A stretch of DNA of 6,020 bases from Gemmatimonadota bacterium (GTDB lineage Bacteria; Latescibacterota; UBA2968; UBA8231): contig VXZF01000443.1 in NCBI GenBank assembly GCA_009845645.1, positions 1 through 6,020 of the forward strand, read 5' to 3'. Of this stretch, positions 1-5,291 are shown piece by piece (within the stretch, counting starts at the first letter, position 1; each line of letters begins with the position of its first letter). Under the pieces are notes generated by a model that did not search any database, was not told the DNA's origin, and saw nothing but the letters and a program-made list of their open reading frames with translations. Position numbers and translations under genes: made by a program.

Positions 1-965
1 CGCTCGGCCACTTGCAAGAAAATCTCCACGCGGCGCAGGCAGCCTATCGCGCATCCCTACAGCTTGCACCCGAGCAGGCAGAGGTGCGCTACCAACTAGC
101 GCGGGTAGAGGCGCGGTTGGGGCGTGACGAGGAGGCGCGTACGTTGATGGAGCAGGCACTCGCTAGTGCGCCCAAAGACACTGGGATTCGGGCCGACCTC
201 GCCGCGCTTTACAGGGAGGCAGGGCAAAGGGAACTGGCCCGCGCCGCGCTGGTCGAGGGTTTGGCCGCACGCGACGGGGATGGTGAGGAAGCTGTCTTGC
301 ACTACGAGTTGGGGCGGCTGCTCTGGGAAGAAGGAGATGGCGTGGGGGCACTGGCGCAGTTTGAACGGGCGCGGGACGCCGATCCCGACCTATACCCGGT
401 TTATCGCTATCTTGGTTTAATCCACAGCGCGGAGGGGCGGCTAGACTCGGCACTCGCCGCGTTTGCCGCGTTTGCTAAACGACAGCCCGGCAATGTCGCT
501 GCCCAAGTAAGCATCGGCATTGTCCACAGCCGCATGGGCGCGCTCGACGCGGCGGAAGAGGCGTTCAAGGCGGCGATCGAGTTGGGCGGCGCAGAAGGGG
601 ACGCTGCTTTAAAATTAGGTGGACTGTACGTGCATCAGCGGCGGCTGCGCGCGGCCGTACAGGTGTTCAAAGAAGCCACGATTGCGCATCCACACCACGC
701 CGAGCTTTTCGCGTCCTTGGGCGACGTCTATCGGCAGTTGGGCTTGCTCGCTGCGGCCGTACAGGCCGGTGAGGAGGCCGTTCGGCTCGAACCCGAGCGG
801 GCGCTGTGGCGCTTCCACCTCGCCTCGACCTACGAGCGGTTAGACCCCGACCAAGCGCGGGCTGAGTGGCGCGCGTACGCATCTTTGGCAGAAGGCGACG
901 CGAGCGAGGCGCAGCGGCTGACTCACGCGCGATCGCGCCTAAAAATTTTGCAACAGGAGGAATAA
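1..965 (+). CDS. TPR-repeat protein, 5'-truncated by the window edge
   Basis: The open frame is already running at the first complete codon (base 3), and Leu-Gly-His before the first possible TTG start continues the TPR pattern, so the true start lies upstream. The visible 320 residues are almost entirely tetratricopeptide repeats of 33-36 residues, beginning near visible residues 29, 62, 98, 132, 167, 201, 235 and 269, preceded by the end of another. Typical TPR positions are present, such as LGLIHSAEGRLDSALAAF and LGDVYRQLGLLAAAVQ. TPR arrays form a helical solenoid that binds other proteins or peptides; nothing here shows an enzymatic domain. The last ~25 residues are charged and close the array. 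Export cannot be judged because the N-terminus is missing. The TAA stop shares one base with the ATG of the following HAD gene, so the two are co-translated. The partner is unknown. Confidence 0.9.
   Translation, partial: LGHLQENLHAAQAAYRASLQLAPEQAEVRYQLARVEARLGRDEEARTLMEQALASAPKDTGIRADLAALYREAGQRELARAALVEGLAARDGDGEEAVLHYELGRLLWEEGDGVGALAQFERARDADPDLYPVYRYLGLIHSAEGRLDSALAAFAAFAKRQPGNVAAQVSIGIVHSRMGALDAAEEAFKAAIELGGAEGDAALKLGGLYVHQRRLRAAVQVFKEATIAHPHHAELFASLGDVYRQLGLLAAAVQAGEEAVRLEPERALWRFHLASTYERLDPDQARAEWRAYASLAEGDASEAQRLTHARSRLKILQQEE
955..960 (+). promoter_or_regulatory. Ribosome binding site of the HAD phosphatase gene
   Basis: A perfect AGGAGG lies within the last codons of the TPR gene, four bases before the ATG at 965. 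It decides the start of the HAD gene. An upstream in-frame GTG at 866 would add 33 Arg/Ala-rich residues that no HAD protein needs. The spacing is slightly short, but the overlapping TAATG stop/start supports coupled reinitiation. Confidence 0.8.
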
Positions 966-1831
966 TGATAGACCTAGTGGCTTTTGACCTCGATGGCACA
1001 GTGCTCGATTCAGAAGGGCGGCTGGCGGCTTCGGCTGTGGAGGCCATCGAGAAACTGATTGCGCGCGGTATTCCCACAGCCAGTATCAGCGGGCGCAGCA
1101 TCCGCCGTGGCCAATACCCTTTTAAAGCCTACCCAGCACTGGCTCGGGCGCTCTACATCGGTGGCTACAATGGCTCGGTGGTTCTCGGCCCAGGCGAGGG
1201 GGCGGAGCGAAAAGTGCTGCACGAGGAGCGGTTGGATGAGGCGTCCTTTGCCCAGATAGTTGAATACGGGCGTGCAGAGGGACTGAACCTGATCTACTGT
1301 CTGTTGGAGCGCACGGCCGCGGGGATTGTCGAGGAGTACCGGTTCGTCCGGCCTATGGATTATCTCGAATCGTTCGGAGAGCCGGGCATGGTGCTCGACG
1401 GCGATTTGTATGCGCGTTGCCAGAGCGGTGAGCTGGGCACTCCACCCAAGGTCATGCTGGAAGTAGAACCGGAGCGGCGAGAACGGCACATCGCCGATAT
1501 CAAGGCGCTGTGCGGAGATCAGATTTATGTGGCTTGGGCGCATCCTGGTATGGTAGAATTTATGCGCCGGGGAGTGAATAAGGGCGTGGCCTTGCGGACG
1601 CTAACCGAGCGGATAGGCGGGTGCGCGGAGCGCGTCTTGGCGGTAGGGGACGCGGACAACGATTTGCCCATGTTGCGTGCGGCGGGAATCGGGGTGTTGT
1701 TAGGGAATGCGAAGGACGAGGTAAAGGCAGCCGTAGCCGGGGATGGGGTGCGGATTGGACCGAGTTTTGCCGAAGACGGATTTGCCAAAATGGTGCGGGA
1801 ATACGCACTGGATGGACAGGAGCAGAAATGA
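965..1831 (+). CDS. Cof-type HAD-IIB family phosphatase
   Basis: A 288-residue cytoplasmic hydrolase with all four HAD motifs. Motif I is DLDGT (nucleophile Asp8, acid/base Asp10), motif II is Ser42 in ISGR, motif III is Lys206 in GVNKG, and motif IV is GDADND (Asp229, Asp233) for Mg2+ binding. A large cap insert between motifs II and III (about residues 80-200) and the NGS at 69-71 fit the IIB/Cof subclass. Members dephosphorylate small metabolites such as sugar phosphates, flavin precursors and pyridoxal phosphate; the substrate here cannot be read from sequence. The size is normal for the family and nothing is missing. The start at 965 is set by AGGAGG and by motif I beginning at residue 8. 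The gene overlaps the TPR gene by one base, and its TGA overlaps the start of the SUMF1-like gene, so it is the middle cistron of a coupled operon. Confidence 0.93.
   Translation: MIDLVAFDLDGTVLDSEGRLAASAVEAIEKLIARGIPTASISGRSIRRGQYPFKAYPALARALYIGGYNGSVVLGPGEGAERKVLHEERLDEASFAQIVEYGRAEGLNLIYCLLERTAAGIVEEYRFVRPMDYLESFGEPGMVLDGDLYARCQSGELGTPPKVMLEVEPERRERHIADIKALCGDQIYVAWAHPGMVEFMRRGVNKGVALRTLTERIGGCAERVLAVGDADNDLPMLRAAGIGVLLGNAKDEVKAAVAGDGVRIGPSFAEDGFAKMVREYALDGQEQK
1818..1822 (+). promoter_or_regulatory. Ribosome binding site of the SUMF1-like gene
   Basis: AGGAG lies in the last codons of the HAD gene, five bases before the ATG at 1828 and eight before the adjacent ATG at 1831. The second spacing is closer to the usual optimum, so translation may begin at 1831. 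Either start leaves the same signal peptide. Confidence 0.65.
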
Positions 1832-2535
1832 TGCAGGTGTTTTGCGGAATCGCGTTGTGTATTGCCGTTGCGGCCTCGGCTTTAGCCCAGGAGGGACAAG
1901 CCGCGGCTGACTCCCTCAAGGGTGGGGAGATGGTAAAGATCGAGGGGGAAAACCACAGGTTTTACATAGATAAATACGAGGTGACCAACGAGGAGTACGC
2001 AGCGTTTCTGACTGAGAAGGGAAACGCCAAGGTGGAGGGCATGTACTGGGTGGAGTTGGGGAGTCGATATACGGCGCTAGTGGAAGAAGAGGGCGTGTAC
2101 AAGGTCAAAGAAGGGTTTGCGCGGCATCCGGTCATTGAGGTGTCGTGGTACGGGGCGATGGCCTATTGCCAGTGGGCGGGCAAGCGCCTGCCAACACAGG
2201 AGGAATGGCAATTCGCCTGCGAGGGAGCTGAAGGACTAAAGTACCCGTGGGGGGCGGAGTTTGTGGAAGGACGCGCCAATATCTTCGGAGATAAGGATGG
2301 ATACGGGCGCACCGCGCCGGTGGGGTCCTTTCCGAGCGGAGCTAGCCCCTTTGGACTCTTGGATATGGGCGGCAATGTGTGGGAGTGGACGCAAGGAGGC
2401 GAGAAAATGCAGTTCTTGCGCGGAGGATCGTGGGTCAACGGTCCCACCTTGACTCAGTGCAACAAGCGGACCAACACCAAGGACTCGCATTCGTATATCA
2501 AGGGCAACACCATAGGCTTCCGCTGCGCCCGCTAA
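1828..2535 (+). CDS. Exported SUMF1/FGE-sulfatase-fold protein lacking the catalytic cysteines
   Basis: A 235-residue protein beginning with two Met codons (1828, 1831) in an ATGA overlap with the HAD stop. Residues 1-20 form a signal peptide ending ALA, with probable signal peptidase I cleavage before Gln21, so the mature protein is periplasmic or secreted. The rest is a compact formylglycine-generating-enzyme domain: YIDKYEVTNEEYAAF (46-60), VIEVSWYGAMAYCQWAGKRL (102-121), LPTQEEWQFAC (121-131), GLLDMGGNVWEW (177-188), LRGGSW (197-202) and GFRCAR (230-235). The usual N-terminal block with F-x-MG is absent; the domain goes straight from GGEMVKIEG to YIDKYEV. Cys114, 131, 211 and 233 match the two structural disulfides of human FGE. 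The position of catalytic Cys336, just after GGSW/Y, is Asn204, and no second catalytic Cys is present. Sulfatase activation is therefore unlikely. Many bacterial family members are non-catalytic binding domains or act in other chemistries. Confidence 0.9.
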   Translation: MMQVFCGIALCIAVAASALAQEGQAAADSLKGGEMVKIEGENHRFYIDKYEVTNEEYAAFLTEKGNAKVEGMYWVELGSRYTALVEEEGVYKVKEGFARHPVIEVSWYGAMAYCQWAGKRLPTQEEWQFACEGAEGLKYPWGAEFVEGRANIFGDKDGYGRTAPVGSFPSGASPFGLLDMGGNVWEWTQGGEKMQFLRGGSWVNGPTLTQCNKRTNTKDSHSYIKGNTIGFRCAR

Positions 2536-2617
2536 GTCTATGCAGCATCTCAAAATTCCAAGTGTCCCTCAACCTCCTCCCCCCTCTGCGTTCATCTGCG
2601 TCCATCTGCGGGTACGC
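2536..2617 (+). other. Spacer between the SUMF1-like and CRTAC1-like genes
   Basis: These 82 bases separate the coupled three-gene operon from the next gene. They hold a pyrimidine-rich stretch (about 2565-2586) running into a 10-base tandem repeat. I find no convincing hairpin with a T tract, no good -35/-10 pair and no Shine-Dalgarno sequence. The stretch is open in the frame of the following gene from an ATG at 2540, but the encoded peptide looks like translated repeat rather than protein. Confidence 0.6.
2585..2614 (+). repeat. Three copies of a 10-base unit with TCTGCG core
   Basis: The units are TCTGCGTTCA, TCTGCGTCCA and TCTGCGGGTA, in exact 10-base register. The complementary strand reads as the CGCAGATGGA/CGCAGATGAA type of repeat. 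From memory, this is scattered between genes in many environmental bacterial genomes, and its translation (SAFICVHLR) recurs at the N-termini of unrelated predicted proteins. Its role is unknown to me. Here it ends three bases before the preferred start codon of the CRTAC1-like gene. Confidence 0.7.
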
Positions 2618-4222
2618 ATGGTTCTCGTCCTTTTATTGCTCGCCGCCAGTGCCGAGGCCGATCCCTCCTTCGTGGATGCAACGCGGGAAGCCGGCCTAGA
2701 GCAGCCCACCGTAAACGGCGGCCCGCACAAGCGCTTCATCCTCGAATCCATTGGCAGCGGTGCGGCGTTTTTCGACTACGACGGCGATGGCGATCTCGAT
2801 CTCTATGTGGTGGATGGATCGACTTATGCCAACTATGGTGCGGGGCCGGGCAATGTACTCTATCGCAACGACAGTGGAGCCTTTGTGGCGGTTGTAGCTG
2901 GCGTCGAAGATCTTGGCTGGGGCATGGGAGTGGCTGTGGGGGATTACGACGGCGACGGGCAGCGCGATCTGTATGTGACCAACTACGGGGCCAACGCGCT
3001 CTATCGCAATCGCGGGGATGGTGCCTTTGACGCGGTCACAGCGCAGGCTGGGGTTGCCGGCGATGACTTCAGCGCGAGTGCGGCTTTTTTAGACTACGAT
3101 CGAGACGGCGATCTCGACCTCTACGTTGCCAACTACGTGGTCTTCGATATCGAGCCGGTGCTACAAGACCCGGATTTGGACGATCCCTGCGTCTATCTGG
3201 GTGGGTTGCGGGTTTTTTGCGGTCCGCAGGGCATGGAAGGCGGGCGAGACCTGCTCTACCGCAACGACGGTGAGGTTTTTGCCGATGTCACGGCCGGGTC
3301 CGGCGTGGCCACGGCCAACTTCCACTATGGCTTGGGCGTAATGCCCGCAGACTTTGACCTCGATGGCGACCTGGACCTGTTCGTGGCCAACGACGAGACG
3401 CCCAATGTGCTGTTCCGCAACGACGGCGGTCGCTTGGGTGACATAGGCTTGCAGGCCGGCGTGGCGTACAACGGTGACGGCGAGCTTGAGGCAAGCATGG
3501 GCGTAGATGCGGGCGATTGCGACGGCGATGGCGACCTCGACCTCTACGTGACCAACTTCTACGGCGAGACCAACACGCTCTATTTGAACTCGGGCGGTGG
3601 AACCTTCGTTGACGCTACTGCCGAACGCGGCTTGGCGGCTCCAACCGTGAGCTATCTCGGCTGGGGCACGCGCTTTTTCGACTTTGACTTCGACGGCGAC
3701 TTGGACCTATTCGTGGCCAACGGCCACATCTATCCCCAAGTCGATCACGCCAGCGCCGGGGGCACGTACGCCCAGCGCAACCAGCTTTTCGCCAACGGGG
3801 GATCGGGCGCGTTCTCGGCGGTGGAAGAGGGCGGTCCTGGGCTACAGGTGCAGAAGTCGAGTCGCGCGACCATCAGCGGCGACTACGACCAAGACGGCGA
3901 TGTCGATCTGTTCACGACCAATATCGACGACAGCCCAACGCTCCTGCGCAATGAGACGCGCACCGGTCGCTATCTCGTGGTGCAAATTGCTCCAGAAGTC
4001 GTCGGCACTTGGGTGCGACTAACGGCGGGTGGACGGACGCAGGTAAGGTCGGTCGGCGGGGCAGCGAGTTATTTGGGCCACAGCGACGCGCGTCTCCACT
4101 TTGGTTTGGGCCGGGCCGAGCGCGTGGAGCGCGTGGAGGTGTTGTGGCTTGGTGGCGAGGTGACGCGGTTGGAGAATTTGTCGGCGGATGAGGTGGTGGT
4201 GGTAAAGGGCGGGGGCGATTGA
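2618..4222 (+). CDS. Secreted CRTAC1-family FG-GAP/VCBS beta-propeller protein with ASPIC/UnbV C-terminus
   Basis: With the start at 2618 this is 534 residues. Residues 1-14 form a signal peptide (MVLVLLLLAASAEA) cleaved before Asp15. Seven DxDxDGDxD-type calcium loops begin at residues 53, 109, 159, 245, 300, 355 and 422, most followed by LDLYV/LDLFV and N-rich turns. This is the FG-GAP/VCBS pattern and suggests a seven-bladed beta-propeller. Between loops three and four is an 86-residue interval with Cys191 and Cys201 (CVYLGGLRVFCGPQG), a pair I associate with the CRTAC1 family. Residues about 451-515 form an ASPIC/UnbV domain (TQVRSVGGAASYLGHSDARL, HFGLG, VEVLW). Its usual SNR-x-x-IGA segment is missing, leaving it several residues short. 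Such proteins are extracellular or periplasmic, probably for binding or adhesion; no enzymatic role is established. An in-frame ATG at 2540 would add 26 repeat-derived residues before the signal peptide. No Shine-Dalgarno sequence precedes either start. Confidence 0.9.
   Translation: MVLVLLLLAASAEADPSFVDATREAGLEQPTVNGGPHKRFILESIGSGAAFFDYDGDGDLDLYVVDGSTYANYGAGPGNVLYRNDSGAFVAVVAGVEDLGWGMGVAVGDYDGDGQRDLYVTNYGANALYRNRGDGAFDAVTAQAGVAGDDFSASAAFLDYDRDGDLDLYVANYVVFDIEPVLQDPDLDDPCVYLGGLRVFCGPQGMEGGRDLLYRNDGEVFADVTAGSGVATANFHYGLGVMPADFDLDGDLDLFVANDETPNVLFRNDGGRLGDIGLQAGVAYNGDGELEASMGVDAGDCDGDGDLDLYVTNFYGETNTLYLNSGGGTFVDATAERGLAAPTVSYLGWGTRFFDFDFDGDLDLFVANGHIYPQVDHASAGGTYAQRNQLFANGGSGAFSAVEEGGPGLQVQKSSRATISGDYDQDGDVDLFTTNIDDSPTLLRNETRTGRYLVVQIAPEVVGTWVRLTAGGRTQVRSVGGAASYLGHSDARLHFGLGRAERVERVEVLWLGGEVTRLENLSADEVVVVKGGGD
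4118..4135 (+). repeat. 9-base tandem duplication inside the ASPIC domain
   Basis: GAGCGCGTG occurs twice in direct succession and is followed by GAGGTG, giving the peptide ERVERVEV. The family usually has a V-x-x-V-x-V-x-W pattern at this place, so the duplication fits the strand and need not be recent or functional. Confidence 0.5.
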
Positions 4223-4224
4223 CG

Positions 4225-4258
4225 AGGCGCTCTTTATTCCCTAGTTTTAGCGCCTTTC
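4225..4258 (+). terminator. Possible weak terminator or attenuator hairpin after the CRTAC1-like gene
   Basis: AGGCGCT (4225-4231) pairs perfectly with AGCGCCT (4249-4255), and a G-U pair is possible below the stem. The loop is 17 bases and T-rich. Only three T's (4255-4257) end and follow the stem before CCC, so as an intrinsic terminator it would be weak. The stem begins two bases after the TGA of the preceding gene and lies wholly in the 56-base spacer, which suits a transcript boundary or processing site between the CRTAC1-like gene and the transporter genes. Confidence 0.35.
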
Positions 4259-4278
4259 CCAATTCACCTGTATATAAC

Positions 4279-5289
4279 ATGTCTTGGAATTTTGTCGTCA
4301 AAAGGGTCGCCCTTTTCCTGATTGTGGTGTGGGCGGCAGCGAGCGTGAACTTCTTTGTGCCACGGCTGGGTACGGGCCGCGATCCCATTCGCGAGAAGCT
4401 CGGCCAGCTAGCGGCTAGCGGGGGATTGCGCCAAGACGGCATTGAGGCCATGGTCAAGGCCTATCAGGCCAAGTTCGGTCTCGACAAACCGCTCCACGTC
4501 CAATACTTCAACTTTCTCAGCGACACCTTTACGCTCGACTTGGGCTATTCGCTGGCCAACTATCCGGCCCGCGTCGGGCAGATTATCGGCAATGCTATCC
4601 CGTGGACCATTGGGCTGATGATCGTTTCAGTGCTGCTCGGGTTTGCCTTGGGCACGCTCATGGGGGCGCTATCGGCTTGGCCATCGGCCCCGCGCTTTAC
4701 GCGCAACTTGGCGGTGCCGATGATGACCATGTCGGCGATTCCGCCCTACCTGCTAGGGCTAATTGTGCTCTACATATTGGGCCTCAAGCTGGATCTCTTT
4801 CCGCTGTCGGGCGGGTACTCGCCTGGCATGTTGGCGATCTTCAGTCCCGCCTTTGTCCTCGACGTGTTGCACCATTCGATTTTGCCAGCGCTGGCCATTG
4901 TCTTACAGCAGGTCGGCTTCTGGGCGCTGGGGATGCGGGGGATGATGGTCACCACTTCGGGCGAGGACTATATCACGCTGGCTGAGGCTAATGGCCTGCG
5001 CAACCGCACGATTTTCTTCCGCTTCGGCTTGCGCAACGCCCTGCTGCCGCAGCTTACGGCGCTGGGGCTGTCGCTGGCCAACGTGGTCGCCGGTCAGGTC
5101 ATCGTCGAGGTAATTTTCGCCTATCCGGGGATTGGCACAGTGCTCTTTCAGGCCATCCAGGCCTCGGATTATACGGTTATCAACGGCGTGGTGCTGATTC
5201 TCATCATGTCCATTGGCTTGGTGACCATGCTGATGGACTTCTTCTATCCGCTGCTCGACCCACGCATTTCCCATAGCCGACACCACTAG
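4279..5289 (+). CDS. ABC importer inner-membrane permease, DppB/OppB family
   Basis: A 336-residue integral membrane protein, normal for DppB. It forms half of the channel of a peptide/nickel/oligosaccharide-type ABC importer. Hydrophobic segments lie near residues 7-28, 107-131, 145-169, 183-218, 261-282 and 299-322, with the long periplasmic region after the first helix typical of DppB (RDPI at 34-37, KFGLDKPLHVQYFNF at 65-79). The EAA loop that docks the ATPase is at about 229-257 (LAEANGL with Gly239, ending ALLP), and FAYPGIG (280-286) and the terminal LLDPRI are family signatures. The ATG at 4279 is chosen because it directly precedes the first helix; an in-frame TTG at 4219 overlaps the previous stop and adds 20 non-membrane residues. 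No Shine-Dalgarno sequence is seen. The dppC-like gene follows after two bases. Substrate cannot be assigned. Confidence 0.92.
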   Translation: MSWNFVVKRVALFLIVVWAAASVNFFVPRLGTGRDPIREKLGQLAASGGLRQDGIEAMVKAYQAKFGLDKPLHVQYFNFLSDTFTLDLGYSLANYPARVGQIIGNAIPWTIGLMIVSVLLGFALGTLMGALSAWPSAPRFTRNLAVPMMTMSAIPPYLLGLIVLYILGLKLDLFPLSGGYSPGMLAIFSPAFVLDVLHHSILPALAIVLQQVGFWALGMRGMMVTTSGEDYITLAEANGLRNRTIFFRFGLRNALLPQLTALGLSLANVVAGQVIVEVIFAYPGIGTVLFQAIQASDYTVINGVVLILIMSIGLVTMLMDFFYPLLDPRISHSRHH

Positions 5290-5291
5290 CC

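Noticed and set aside
866..964. GTG start giving the HAD phosphatase a 33-residue N-terminal extension
   Set aside because: The extension is an Arg/Ala-rich out-of-frame reading of the TPR gene. The ATG at 965 has AGGAGG and places motif I at the usual distance from the N-terminus.
1621..1827. Upstream start for the SUMF1-like protein inside the HAD gene
   Set aside because: It reads out of frame through the HAD motif IV region and would bury the signal peptide; the ATG pair at 1828/1831 has an RBS and a clean signal sequence.
1828..1900. Lipoprotein signal for the SUMF1-like protein, using Cys6 or Cys11
   Set aside because: The residues before both cysteines (VF and AL) do not fit a lipobox, while ALA before Gln21 fits signal peptidase I.
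667..1919. Long open frames on the - strand across the TPR and HAD genes
   Set aside because: They are Arg/Pro/Ser-rich shadows of GC-rich coding DNA, with no recognisable domain, opposite genes with complete motifs.
2774..3907. Regularly spaced similar DNA segments that might suggest a CRISPR-like array
   Set aside because: They are the calcium-loop codons of the FG-GAP repeats in one open frame; spacing is irregular and copies are degenerate.
4219..4278. TTG start giving the DppB-like permease 20 extra residues
   Set aside because: The added residues do not resemble DppB N-termini, and the ATG at 4279 directly precedes the first membrane helix.
4273..4278. TATAAC as a -10 promoter box
   Set aside because: It would place the transcript start inside the dppB-like gene, after its ATG, and no -35 box lies at the right distance.
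3912..4457. 181-codon - strand open frame across the end of the CRTAC1-like gene and the start of the dppB-like gene
   Set aside because: Its composition is low-complexity Pro/Arg/Thr, and it lies opposite conserved ASPIC and DppB sequence.
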